Below, in pieces: positions 42,297-50,993 of a stretch of 64,000 bases of DNA. This stretch comes from Streptomyces sp. NRRL B-3428. GTDB lineage: Bacteria; Actinomycetota; Actinomycetes; Streptomycetales; Streptomycetaceae. The notes beneath the pieces were generated by a model, which searched no databases, had not been told where the DNA came from, and saw nothing but the letters and a program-made list of their open reading frames with translations. A program made the translations under genes and the position numbers. The stretch lies in assembly GCA_000721375.1 (NCBI GenBank), contig JOGW01000008.1:186001-250000 (forward strand), given 5' to 3'. Position 1 is the stretch's first letter, and each line of letters opens with the position of its first letter.

Positions 42297-43073
42297 CTAC
42301 TTGCTCTCGTCCTTCTCGAAGCCCGGCTTCAGCGGCATCTGCGTGACCCCGACCAGGTTCGCGTTGATCTCCAGCGTGATCGCGTGCGTGCCCGGCTTGA
42401 TGTTCGCTCCGAGCACCTCGCGCAGCTCCTTGGAGTACTGCTCCGACAGCTTGAACTTCCAGTCCTTGGGGCCGAGGGAGAACTTGTCCCCGTTCATCCG
42501 GGGGTTGAGCAGATCCGCGTAGAACTCGGCGGTGTCGTAGTGCGCCAGCTCGATCTCGTGCGGTACGGGGTTGTCGTCGATGTAGACGTTCGCGCTGGCC
42601 TTGCTGATGAACGGGAAGTCGTGCAGCCAGAACCCGTCCACCTTGTGCGACCGCCCCGTCTTGGGGTTGGTGAACTTCCAGCCACCCGGGTACCAGATAC
42701 GGCCGTTGACGAAGTTGATGTTGCTGTATCCGACCGAGCCGACCGGGGTCCACACGCCCTTGCCGTCCTTGAGCGGACCGACCGGGCAGACGGCCTCGAC
42801 CTTGGCGCCGATCCGTTCGAGCTCGGCCAGTGTGGCGGGGGCGAACGGCAGGGTTCCGGTGCCGCTCATGGCGAAGAACCAGAAGGCGGTACCCAGCTCC
42901 GGCGCCTTGTCGTAATAGCCGGGCGCGTCCTTGCCGAGGGTGTGCGCGGTGGGGATGCAGTTGGTGGCCGGGGGGTTGCCGGGCGGCAGCGGGTTGGACT
43001 CCGCGGCCGCGTTGCCCGCCGTGACGAGCACGGTGGCGGTGGCAAGGGCGAGGGTGGTGATGCGCAGCGACAC
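42297..43073 (-). CDS. Secreted protein, function unknown
   Basis: This 258-residue exported protein starts GTG with AGGAG six bases upstream. The first 26 residues (SLRITTLALATATVLVTAGN, AAA) are a signal peptide. The mature part is Pro/Gly/aromatic rich, with FWFFAMSGTGTLPFAPATLA, NFVNGRIWYPGGWKFTNP, GFWLHDFPFISKASANVYID and a single pair of cysteines (CIPTAH and VCPVGP) that could bond. I recognise no family. It lies last in the row of minus-strand genes with two DUF4331 proteins, separated by a strong hairpin. Confidence 0.78.
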   Translation of the reverse strand: MSLRITTLALATATVLVTAGNAAAESNPLPPGNPPATNCIPTAHTLGKDAPGYYDKAPELGTAFWFFAMSGTGTLPFAPATLAELERIGAKVEAVCPVGPLKDGKGVWTPVGSVGYSNINFVNGRIWYPGGWKFTNPKTGRSHKVDGFWLHDFPFISKASANVYIDDNPVPHEIELAHYDTAEFYADLLNPRMNGDKFSLGPKDWKFKLSEQYSKELREVLGANIKPGTHAITLEINANLVGVTQMPLKPGFEKDESK

Positions 43074-43131
43074 GGATGACTCCTGGGGAACTTGTCCCCC
43101 CTTGGACACCTTCAGTGAAAGGGCGGTGCTC

Positions 43132-43183
43132 ACGGAGGGCGACCAGACAAGCCCGTATGGGGGAAGCCCTGGTCACCCTCCGT
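43132..43183 (-). terminator. Long hairpin between DUF4331 gene and secreted-protein gene
   Basis: A 15-base inverted repeat with one mismatch (43132-43146 and 43169-43183) around a 22-base loop lies directly after the DUF4331 stop codon on the minus strand. It is likely a terminator or a stabilising 3' structure. Confidence 0.75.
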
Positions 43184-43192
43184 CACCAAGGC

Positions 43193-44707
43193 TCAGAACA
43201 CCCCGTGCGGCACCGCGAGATAGGGGAACTCGCCGGAGATCTTGTTGGGCGGTCCCGAGGTCGTGAAACGGAACAGCGGGGCGAAGTCCTTGCTGCCCGG
43301 CTCACCCATCGCGACCCGCACCAGCACATGCGTGGGGTCGTCGGTGAGCCGCCGCCCGTTCGGGAAGCCCTGTGGGTCGCCGTCGAGGAAGCCGCCCTTG
43401 CGCGGCTGTGCGCTGACCGGTGTGGCCATGTTCAGACGCAGCTCCTCGGCGGGCCGGAAGGCCTTGGGGTCCGCGTCGGCGTTCATCACCTGCGAGTTGA
43501 GGTCCTGTGCGATGGGGCACTTCGTCCCCTCGCCGACCGGGCAGCGCGCCTTGGTGGACAGACCCGTCATCAGGAGTTCGAACATGTCCTTGCGCGGATC
43601 GGCCGGCGGAGCCTTCAGACTGCTGTGCGCGGCATGGAAGGCCTTGGGCCCCCGCAACTTAGTGACCATGTCGATCAGTTGACGGTTGTCGGCGTCCTCG
43701 GCCGGCTGCCACGTGTTGAACTGGTCGGCCACACCGCCGAGCACACCCAGCGGCATGCCCCGGGCGATCGCCGCCGGAGTGAGGTAGTTGTCGGGCGCGA
43801 AAGCCTCGTTGACGATCACGTTGCCCACCCGGGAGACCTGCGCGTGCCGCCGTCCGCCGTCCGAGCTGTCCGTGCCGCCTTCGCCCACGTCGAGCGTCTC
43901 GCGGGCAGCGGTCGCCCAGATGCCGACCACAGGGTTACGAGCCGGATCGCCGCCGAGGGCGAGGGCCTTCTTCGGGACCTGAAGGGCCATCACCGTCACG
44001 TTCGTGCCCTGCAACGGGCTGAACGGGAGCGGCAGTTCCGTACCGCTCTTGAGGATCTCCATCTCGCGGGCGTCGTTGAAGAACGGGTCGGCGGCCTGCC
44101 CGGTGTACACCTTGCCGCCGCCGGACAGGGGCAGCGTGGCCTCGCGGCGCAGCTTGTCGTAGTCGGGCATTCCGGCGGCGCCCGAGCGGCTGGGCGCGGC
44201 GACGGCGTCCCGCACGAGGACCTTCGACGGCTGCCCGGGCCGCAGCTCCTCCAGCGTGTAGCGCTGCTTGAACCTGAGATTCGGTGAACTCACCGAGTCC
44301 ACCGGCCCGTTGAGCACCCCGAGGAAATCCCGCGTCCCCTCGTCGCGGAACGTCCAGCGGTAGGTGAGATCCGGCTTGCCCGTACCCCTGCTGTCGATGT
44401 TCAGGTCGTAGCGGGTGCGGGTGGCGAACGCGGTCGGCGGCAGGACACCGTTCACCGGGAGGCTCAGCGACTGGTACGTGGTGATCAGCGTGACCGTGTC
44501 GGGCGCCTCGGGACTCGTGAACGCGTACAGGTCACCGGCGTTGGTCTCCGGATCGAGCATCGCGCCGGGTGCGTCGATATGACTCCCGGCCCGGGCGGGC
44601 TCGCTGCCGGGGCCGGCCCAGGCGGCGAGCCCGAGGAGGGTCAGGGTCGCGAGCATCGCCGCGGAGCCACGGCGACGCGCGGGGAACGGGATCGGCTTCA
44701 GTGCCAT
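43193..44707 (-). CDS. DUF4331 exported protein, copy 2
   Basis: This 504-residue DUF4331 protein has a signal peptide (MLATLTLLGLAAWAGPGSEP) and the family opening GSHIDAPGAMLDPETNAGDL with YAFTSPEAPDTVTLITTY, then RYTLEELRPGQPSKVLV and VTVMALQVPKKALALGG, where the paralog has MTLQVPKKSLALKG. Many DUF4331 proteins are cell-surface or secreted, and no activity is known. ATG with AGGAG upstream. It follows a second DUF4331 gene after 27 bases. Overall 40%-like similarity is evident by eye, including FDEP-like C-terminal ARRAEELRLNMATPVS blocks. Confidence 0.87.
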   Translation of the reverse strand: MALKPIPFPARRRGSAAMLATLTLLGLAAWAGPGSEPARAGSHIDAPGAMLDPETNAGDLYAFTSPEAPDTVTLITTYQSLSLPVNGVLPPTAFATRTRYDLNIDSRGTGKPDLTYRWTFRDEGTRDFLGVLNGPVDSVSSPNLRFKQRYTLEELRPGQPSKVLVRDAVAAPSRSGAAGMPDYDKLRREATLPLSGGGKVYTGQAADPFFNDAREMEILKSGTELPLPFSPLQGTNVTVMALQVPKKALALGGDPARNPVVGIWATAARETLDVGEGGTDSSDGGRRHAQVSRVGNVIVNEAFAPDNYLTPAAIARGMPLGVLGGVADQFNTWQPAEDADNRQLIDMVTKLRGPKAFHAAHSSLKAPPADPRKDMFELLMTGLSTKARCPVGEGTKCPIAQDLNSQVMNADADPKAFRPAEELRLNMATPVSAQPRKGGFLDGDPQGFPNGRRLTDDPTHVLVRVAMGEPGSKDFAPLFRFTTSGPPNKISGEFPYLAVPHGVF

Positions 44708-44734
44708 GTCGGGTGCTCCTGGTGCGGGCGCGCG

Positions 44735-46129
44735 TCAGTGCGGCAGGGCGCGGTAGGGGAAGGTGCCGGTGGAGGGCTTGGGCGGGGTCTTGATCAGCGC
44801 GTACCGGGTCAGGGCGTCGGTGTTCACACCGATCAGACCGCCCATCAGGATCCGCATCTGCAGGGCGTCCGGGTCGTCGACGAAGCGCCGGCCGTTGGGA
44901 TAGCCCTGCGGATCGTCCGCGAACATCGTCTCGCGCTGGGGGTGCTCGCTGACGGGGGTGTTCATATTGAGTCGCAGCAGCTCGGCGGGGCGGACGGCCG
45001 AAGCGTCCGCGTCCTTGTTCAGGGTGTGCGCGTTGACCTTCTTCAGGCCGTGCAGCACGTACTCGACCAGGTCGGGACGGGGGTTGTCCGGGGCTTCGAC
45101 TCCGGTGGCCTGGCTGATGTTGCGCGGTCCGAACGGTTCGCGGATCTGCTTCACCATCGCGTCCCACTCCCCGTCGCGGTCGGGGGTGCGGCTCTGGTAC
45201 TGGTCGCTGAGCCCGCCGGGCACACCGATCACGGGCAGCCCGTCGGGGAACATCGTCTCGCCGAAGTGCGGCTGCGCCATCCGCGAGACCTGGACGTACT
45301 CGCCGGCCTTGCCGCCCTGGACGTCGAGCGAGCGCCGCGAAGCCGTGGCCCAGACCCCGATGACCGGATTGCGCCCGGGGTCTCCCTTGAGCGCCAAGGA
45401 CTTCTTGGGCACCTGCAGCGTCATGGTGTTGGCGTTGGTGAACTGCACCGGGTTGAACTCGGGCACCAGCGGAATCCCGAACCGGATCTTCGCGTACTGC
45501 CCGAGGTTGAAGAGGAAGGCGTCGGCGATCTGCCCGACATAGGTGCGTCCGCCGCCGGGCAGTTCGGCGGTGGCGTCCGCGCGCAGGGCGTCGTAGTCGG
45601 GCATCAGCCGGCTGCCCGCGTAGGACGGGGCGACCGCGCCGTCCGCCACGAGGGTGCGGGCCGGTTTTCCGGGGCGCAGCTCCTCCAAGGTGTACGTCTG
45701 GCGGAAGACCACGGACTTGTCGGCGAGCGAACGGGTCGGCGCGGTGACGGCCGCGGCCGAACCCGGCGTACGCCGGTCGTCGGTGCGGAACGTGTAGCGG
45801 TAGCTGACGTCCGCGCGGGCGTCCCCCGTCGAGTCGACATGCACCTCGAAGCGGGTGTCGCCGGCGAAGGGGTAGAGCGTGAGCGGGCTGCCGGGCAGCT
45901 GCAGGGCGTGGTAGTCGGCGGCGATGGTCACCGTGTCCTGCGCGTCGGGACTGGTGAACACATACAGGTCGCTGCCGTCGCGCGGCAGATCGGCGAACGT
46001 GGACGGGGAGTCCACATGACTGGCTGCCCCGGCCCGGCCGGACACCGGCCCCGCGAACCAGCCGCCCGCGAGCAGCGCGCCCGCGAGCACCGTGGCCGAC
46101 GCCGGCAGAGAGAGGTGACGGACCCTCAC
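44735..46129 (-). CDS. DUF4331 exported protein, copy 1
   Basis: This 464-residue paralog of the previous gene has signal peptide SATVLAGALLAGGWFAGPVS, then ASHVDSPSTFADLPRDGSDL with YVFTSPDAQDTVTIAADYHA, TYTLEELRPGKPARTLVADG, VTNANTMTLQVPKKSLAL-like text (FTNANTMTLQVPKKSLALKG), and a C-terminal LLRLNMNTPVSEHPQRETMF block shared with the other copy. GTG at 46129 has AAGGG seven bases upstream. It lies between the NicO transporter and the second copy, all on the minus strand. Confidence 0.87.
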   Translation of the reverse strand: MRVRHLSLPASATVLAGALLAGGWFAGPVSGRAGAASHVDSPSTFADLPRDGSDLYVFTSPDAQDTVTIAADYHALQLPGSPLTLYPFAGDTRFEVHVDSTGDARADVSYRYTFRTDDRRTPGSAAAVTAPTRSLADKSVVFRQTYTLEELRPGKPARTLVADGAVAPSYAGSRLMPDYDALRADATAELPGGGRTYVGQIADAFLFNLGQYAKIRFGIPLVPEFNPVQFTNANTMTLQVPKKSLALKGDPGRNPVIGVWATASRRSLDVQGGKAGEYVQVSRMAQPHFGETMFPDGLPVIGVPGGLSDQYQSRTPDRDGEWDAMVKQIREPFGPRNISQATGVEAPDNPRPDLVEYVLHGLKKVNAHTLNKDADASAVRPAELLRLNMNTPVSEHPQRETMFADDPQGYPNGRRFVDDPDALQMRILMGGLIGVNTDALTRYALIKTPPKPSTGTFPYRALPH

Positions 46130-46285
46130 GTGATGACCCTTCGCTCAGGCCCGTGCGAACGACGGGCACCCGAACTCACTGAACGGCCACCTGCCATGCG
46201 CCGCGATCCCGGTGCGCCGCGCGAGGGAAGGCGTACGCCCTTTCGGTGGCGAGTCGGGCTGTCGAGATGTGCCCGAACTCCCTGC

Positions 46286-47848
46286 TCACACCAGGAGAGC
46301 GGTGGCGCTGCGCAGCGCGAGGCCCGCGCCGACGGCGATCACCAGGGCGGCCGTGCACCGAGGCAGGAGCGCGCGCACCCGGGCGAGCCGGCCGCGCTCC
46401 TCGATCCGCGTCTGCAGTCGTCGCCCGAAGCGTGCGAAGAGCAGCCCCGCCGCGGTGAGCACGGCCGCCATGCCCAGGCCGTACGCGAGGACCAGCCCCA
46501 CTCCGAACGCGGTGCGGTGCAGGGCGATCGCGCCGAGGAGCACCACGAGGGCGGACGGGCTGGGGACCAGACCGCCGGCGACTCCCGCGCCGATTAGGGT
46601 GCGGCGGTGGTGGTCGGGGGCGGGCTCGGCGTGCTGGTGCTGGTGCTGATGCGGGTGGTCATGGTCGTGGGAGTGCTCGTGCCCACCGTGCTCGTGCCCA
46701 CCGTGCCTGTGCCCACCGTGCCTGTGCTCACCGTGCCTGTGCTCACCGTGCCCATGCGAGTGACCGTGCGAGTGCCCATGCGAGTGGCCGTGCGAATGCC
46801 CCAACTGCCGCCCCGCGAGCGCCGCCCGCAGCAGCACCACGCCCACCCCCAGGACGAGCAGTCCGCTCACCACGCCGAGCAGGTGCAGCAGCCGTTCCGC
46901 GGCGAAGGCCGCCGACACCGTCACGAGCAGGCCGAGCACCAGCACGCCCGCGGTGTGCGTGAACGTCACGGTCGCGCCGATCGCCACGGCATCCCGTACC
47001 GCACCGCGCCGCGTCGCCATGCACGCGGCGAGCACCGTCTTGCCGTGCCCGGGCAGCAGCGCGTGCCCGGCGCCGAGCAGCAGCGCGAGGGCGACGGCGG
47101 CGAGCCCGACCGGCCAGGTCAGCCCGTCGCGCGCAGCGAGCGAGGCGAGCCGCTGTTCCATGCCGAGGGTCCAGCCGCTGTCCGCGGGCGGCCCCTGAGC
47201 CGTCGCACCTGCCGTAACACTGCCCGCTCCCCCACCCGCGTACGAGACTCGCGCGGTCCGTACGTCCAAGGGGTCGCCGAGCAGATCCTGCGGATAGCCG
47301 CGCAGTTCGCCGGAGACGCTGCGCGCGGGCACGTCGGAGCCGGTGATCCGTACCCCGGGTGCGGCGGCCGCGGTGACCTCTCGCCATCCGATACGGCCCT
47401 GTCCGCCCTGGTCCGTGAAGCGCAGCTCGCTCGTCTGCGGGGCCTTCGCGGTGAGCCGGCAGGTGATGCGGCTGACGGTCAGGCCGGCCTGACCGGGCAG
47501 CTCCCGCATGGAGCTGTCCCGGACCTGCCAGTCCAGGGTCCGCCCGGCTGCGCGGGCGTCGACCTCCCGGGCCAGCTGTTCGCAGGTCGCGCGCGCGTGG
47601 TCCGCCAGTTCATCGGCCATGAGGCGTCCGTCGCGGTCGGTGTCGATCCCGGGCTTCGCCTGCAGGGTCGGGATCTCGGCGCGGTCGATGACCGCGCGGT
47701 CCACGATCCGTCCGGGCTCGAGGCGCAGCCCGTGATAGCGGCTGACCGTGAAGTTGCCCAGCGGGTGCGCCTGCGCGGGCGCCTGGGCCGCGGTCGCCAG
47801 GCACAAGGTCAGCGACAGGAGCGCAATCAGGCGCCGCAGCCGTTTCAC
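46286..47848 (-). CDS. NicO-family metal transporter with His-rich loop
   Basis: This 520-residue protein has a signal peptide, an extracytoplasmic domain of about 215 residues with an EF-hand-like DTDRDGRLMADE, and then six membrane segments of the NicO/RcnA family. The hallmark HALLPGHGKTVLA lies near residue 265. A cytoplasmic or external loop (about residues 352-410) is packed with His: GHSHGHSHGHSHGHSHGHGE then EHRHG/GHEHG/HDHDH repeats, as in nickel/cobalt proteins. It probably exports or imports Ni2+/Co2+ or another divalent metal. The GTG start overlaps the stop of the TPR gene (GTGA). Confidence 0.87.
   Translation of the reverse strand: MKRLRRLIALLSLTLCLATAAQAPAQAHPLGNFTVSRYHGLRLEPGRIVDRAVIDRAEIPTLQAKPGIDTDRDGRLMADELADHARATCEQLAREVDARAAGRTLDWQVRDSSMRELPGQAGLTVSRITCRLTAKAPQTSELRFTDQGGQGRIGWREVTAAAAPGVRITGSDVPARSVSGELRGYPQDLLGDPLDVRTARVSYAGGGAGSVTAGATAQGPPADSGWTLGMEQRLASLAARDGLTWPVGLAAVALALLLGAGHALLPGHGKTVLAACMATRRGAVRDAVAIGATVTFTHTAGVLVLGLLVTVSAAFAAERLLHLLGVVSGLLVLGVGVVLLRAALAGRQLGHSHGHSHGHSHGHSHGHGEHRHGEHRHGGHRHGGHEHGGHEHSHDHDHPHQHQHQHAEPAPDHHRRTLIGAGVAGGLVPSPSALVVLLGAIALHRTAFGVGLVLAYGLGMAAVLTAAGLLFARFGRRLQTRIEERGRLARVRALLPRCTAALVIAVGAGLALRSATALLV
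46650..46800. repeat. Repetitive DNA coding the histidine-rich loop
   Basis: Short in-frame repeats of gtgcccac/gtgctcac type give the His-Gly-Glu-His pattern of the NicO transporter. It is coding and in frame, and subject to slippage. Confidence 0.75.
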
Positions 47849-49182
47849 GCACCACCGTCCCGGCCCAGCGCGGCCCGCGCCGCCCGTACCTCAAGAGGCG
47901 AGAAGTGCGGATTCGTCCGCAGGGCTTCGTCCAGGAGCCGGCGGCCCGCCTCCGTACGGCCGAGCGCGCGCTCGATCTCGCCCCGGTGGTAGGCGAAGGA
48001 CGCCGGACGCCAGCCGAGCCGGGCCGCCGCCTTCGCCACGGGCGCCGCCTCGGCGCTGCGTCCCGCACGGTGCAGCGCCCAGGCGTAGGCGTCGGCGACG
48101 AGCACGCTCTTGCGGCGCTCCCATTCGGTGCGCAGCCGGTCCACTGCGGTCCTCGCATCGCCGTGGTCCGCCTCGAAGAGCCCGAGCGTGAGGTCGTCCT
48201 TCGCGCCCTGGGCCTCCAGCAGCTTCACCTGGGCACGCAGCACCGTGTACTGCTGCCGCGCCTCGGTACCGCGTCCGAGGGAGTCGAGCAGTTCGCCGTA
48301 CGCCAGGACGTACTCGGGCAGCGGCACCCGCTCGGTGACCGAGGCGTAGTCCGCGAGCGCCTGCTCGGTGCGGCCGAGCGCGGCGCGCGCCTTGGCCCGG
48401 CCGGCGAGGGCCGCGTGGGCGTGCGCATCGGTGCGCAGGGCTTCCTCGTAGCGGCCGAGCGCCTGGTCGGCACGGCCGCGGTCCCACTCCAGTTCGCCAA
48501 GCCGGTGCAGACAGAAGGCGCGGTCGGCGGGGACGGTGGCGTCGTCGAGCGCGCGCCGCAGGGCGTCCTCGGCGGCGTCCGTACGGCCCTGCATCTGCAG
48601 TTCGTACGCGGCGCGCGTGAAGGCGGGCACGCCCGGCTTGAGATCGAGCAGCCGCTGTACGGCGGCGGTGGCCTGCCGGTACTCGCCGAGCTGGGTGTAG
48701 GCGTCGGTGAGGACGAGATGGACGGTCCAGTTCCCGGGCTCCGCCTCGCGTGCCTGCTCGCCCCAGCGGCGTGCGGCGGCGAAGTCGTGCCGGGCGTTGG
48801 CGAGCGCTCCCATGCCGACGAGGGCCGGGACATTGCCGGGCTGCAGCGCGAGCGAGCGCTTCAGTGCCTCCTCGGCGCGCGGGTAGTACGAGAAGTCGGC
48901 GCCGCGTCGGGCTTGTTCCAGGTAACCGACGGCGAGGCCCGCCCAGACCGTCGCGTCCTTCGGATGGTCGCGCAGCCAGGCGCGCCGGGCCTCGGTCTGC
49001 TCGGCCACGTCGCGCACCTTGGCGCCGGCCGGCACGGCTCCCTGCGCGGGGGGTGGTGGTGCGTCGGGCGCCAGGGTGAGCAGCCCTGCCGTCAGACCAG
49101 CGACCACCGCACAGGCCAGCCCCGCCCCTGCCAGGCGGCGCGTGCGCTTCGCCCCCGCTTGCTCGATCGTTTCGCCGTCCAC
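47845..49182 (-). CDS. TPR-repeat membrane-anchored protein
   Basis: This 445-residue protein has one N-terminal membrane anchor (about residues 18-38) and then a series of TPR-like helical hairpins from about residue 75 to the end (for example WAGLAVGYLEQARRG, GMGALANARHDFAAARRWGE, LGELEWDRGRADQALGRYEE). It likely serves as a scaffold on the outer face of the membrane. It is the first gene of the locus with NicO and DUF4331 proteins, with the NicO start overlapping its stop by four bases. The ligand is unknown. Confidence 0.83.
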   Translation of the reverse strand: MDGETIEQAGAKRTRRLAGAGLACAVVAGLTAGLLTLAPDAPPPPAQGAVPAGAKVRDVAEQTEARRAWLRDHPKDATVWAGLAVGYLEQARRGADFSYYPRAEEALKRSLALQPGNVPALVGMGALANARHDFAAARRWGEQAREAEPGNWTVHLVLTDAYTQLGEYRQATAAVQRLLDLKPGVPAFTRAAYELQMQGRTDAAEDALRRALDDATVPADRAFCLHRLGELEWDRGRADQALGRYEEALRTDAHAHAALAGRAKARAALGRTEQALADYASVTERVPLPEYVLAYGELLDSLGRGTEARQQYTVLRAQVKLLEAQGAKDDLTLGLFEADHGDARTAVDRLRTEWERRKSVLVADAYAWALHRAGRSAEAAPVAKAAARLGWRPASFAYHRGEIERALGRTEAGRRLLDEALRTNPHFSPLEVRAARAALGRDGGA

Positions 49183-49243
49183 GCGTTCACTGTGCGACGC
49201 ACCCGCAGGTCAGGACCGCTCTTTGTACGACGAACGCCGCAAG

Positions 49244-49271
49244 CCCACCCGGTTGGCAGAAGACGGGTGGG
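49244..49271 (-). terminator. Hairpin terminator after PAP2 gene
   Basis: A perfect 8-base repeat (49244-49251 and 49264-49271) around a 12-base loop follows the PAP2 stop codon on the minus strand. Confidence 0.6.
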
Positions 49272-49281
49272 ACTGCGACCT

Positions 49282-50592
49282 TTACGGGACCGCGGCGGCC
49301 TGCGGCTGCGGTACGGAGCTGCTCCGCTGCACCGGCAGCGTCTTGTGCTCCCAGCGCTTGCCGATGCGCAGATAGCCGTAGATGACCGACCCCATGGCGA
49401 GGATGACGAGCGGTCCGAAGAGCAGCGGATACGCGGCCATCTCCACCGACAGGAAGCGGTAGCCGAGCAGCAGGACCGTGAAGACCGCCGCGCCGTAGCC
49501 GGCGAGCTTGAGCGCGGGACGGTCCCAGCCGTGTTCCTGGGCGCGCAGCGTGGTCTCGATGGTCAGCACGAACACGACACCGGACACCAGGTCGACGCCG
49601 TAGTGATAGCCGAAGCCGAGCGTCGCGCAGAGCGTGGCGACCAGCCAGAACGAGCCGGCGAAACGCAGCAGGCGAGGGCCTTTGCGGGAGTGGATGAACA
49701 GGGCGGTGGCCCATGCGGTGTGCAGGCTCGGCATGCAGTTGCGCGGGGTGATCTGGTCGAAGGGGATCGACTGCGGTGCGGTCAGGTGCACCGGCGTATG
49801 GGGCCAGACCTGGCCCGCCGCCCAGATGCCGCCGTCGACCCCGTACGCGAAGACGGGCCCGACGACGGGGAAGATCATGTAGATGCCGGGCCCCAGGAGG
49901 CCGATCAGCAGGAAGGTGCGCACGAGGTGGTGGCGCGGGAAGCGGCGCCGGACGGACACATGGCGCAGCTGGTAGAGCGAGACGGCCACCGCGGCCACGG
50001 CGAGCTGTACATAGACCCAGTCGAGCAGATGCATGCCGACCGGGCCGATGGCCTCCAGGATCCGGCCGACCACCCAGGAGGGATTGCCCAGGGCGTGATC
50101 GGCAGTGGCGAGATAGGGGTCGAGGACCTTGGGGCGGGTCTTCGAGGTGATCAGGAGCCAGGCGTCACCGGTCTTGCGGCCCGCCACCAGGAGGAGGCCT
50201 ATGCCGACGCCCTTCAGGAGCAGCGTCCGTTCGTTGCCGGTGCGGCGGAAGACCGCGACGGCCGCGACGGCGGCCATGACCCACAGCGCCCCGTTGCCGA
50301 AGTTCTTCTCGGACGCGCCGGCGGCCCAGCGCACGAGGAAGAAGACGAGATCGATGCCCACGGCGGCGCCGGCGGCGATGAAGCGCTCGCGCTTGGTCAG
50401 CACCACCATCATCAGGGCCATGGCGGCGTACAGGAGCGGTCCCGATGCCGGGGCGAGGACGACCTCGCGCGCCTGCTGGGTGAGCGGGCCCGGCACACCG
50501 TAGTGACGGGCGGTGATTTCCAGAGTGATGACGAACCCGAGAGACACCACGCCGACGACGGTCCACAGCACCGTCTTCAGCTGCCGGCCCAT
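49282..50592 (-). CDS. PAP2-family membrane phosphatase/phosphotransferase
   Basis: This 436-residue polytopic membrane protein has about ten hydrophobic segments. The PAP2 core is in the middle third: NCMPSLHTAWATALFIHSRK (motif 2, catalytic His) and ATLCATLGFGYHYGVDLVSG (motif 3, His and Asp), with a basic stretch before them. Such enzymes dephosphorylate or transfer phosphate among lipids and inositol or phosphatidate-type substrates. The ATG at 50592 starts MGRQLKTVLWTVVGVVSLGF; a TTG 57 bases upstream is an alternative start. It stands alone. Confidence 0.83.
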   Translation of the reverse strand: MGRQLKTVLWTVVGVVSLGFVITLEITARHYGVPGPLTQQAREVVLAPASGPLLYAAMALMMVVLTKRERFIAAGAAVGIDLVFFLVRWAAGASEKNFGNGALWVMAAVAAVAVFRRTGNERTLLLKGVGIGLLLVAGRKTGDAWLLITSKTRPKVLDPYLATADHALGNPSWVVGRILEAIGPVGMHLLDWVYVQLAVAAVAVSLYQLRHVSVRRRFPRHHLVRTFLLIGLLGPGIYMIFPVVGPVFAYGVDGGIWAAGQVWPHTPVHLTAPQSIPFDQITPRNCMPSLHTAWATALFIHSRKGPRLLRFAGSFWLVATLCATLGFGYHYGVDLVSGVVFVLTIETTLRAQEHGWDRPALKLAGYGAAVFTVLLLGYRFLSVEMAAYPLLFGPLVILAMGSVIYGYLRIGKRWEHKTLPVQRSSSVPQPQAAAVP

Positions 50593-50993
50593 GGCAAGGC
50601 GCAGCCCACTGTCTTCTCGCGGGAGCCCCCGCGGCGATTCAGGTATCAATGCCCCTGGCCCGTTTGCTCGATATTCGCTGAACGCTCAGCGCGTGTCCTC
50701 GTCGGCGTTTCTTCCCGGTGGAGGGACGGTGCCGGTGAAACACACAGGCCGATCATGTTAGCCGAGCACGCCGGGCAGGCGTTCGGTGGAGCCCCCGGTA
50801 TCTGTGATTCCGCTGAGCGCGGATCCGGGGGCGCCGCTTCCGGTAGCGATGGTTCCGCTCCTTCTCCTCGGGCGTCTACTCCCGCAGCATGCTCAGGGTC
50901 CGACGACGGCGGGGTGAGCCCCAAGTGATGCACCGGGGGGCCACAGGCCGCTTCCGACGGTGGCCGGCGTTTCTCTCCCCCGGGGCCGGCGGC
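50593..50993. other. Noncoding gap between PAP2 and MFS genes
   Basis: I see no gene here. A 6-base-arm palindrome CGCTGA-N4-TCAGCG sits at 50676-50691 near the PAP2 start. A GC-rich block at 50962-50990 with repeated GCCGGC may terminate the MFS gene. A TAACAT hexamer at about 50758-50763 on the minus strand could be a minus-10 element. Confidence 0.45.

Noticed and set aside
46650..46800. Repeat tract that could be taken for a CRISPR-like array or VNTR
   Set aside because: The repeats are short, in frame and code the His-rich loop of the NicO transporter; there are no spacers or cas genes.
47905..50928. 1007-codon plus-strand frame
   Set aside because: It lies antisense to the TPR and PAP2 genes, has Arg/Gly-rich shadow composition and no domain; GC-rich DNA gives such long open frames by codon bias.
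50646..50933. 95-codon minus-strand frame in the 50593-50993 gap
   Set aside because: No ribosome-binding site, no recognisable domain, and Pro/Ser-rich random-looking composition.
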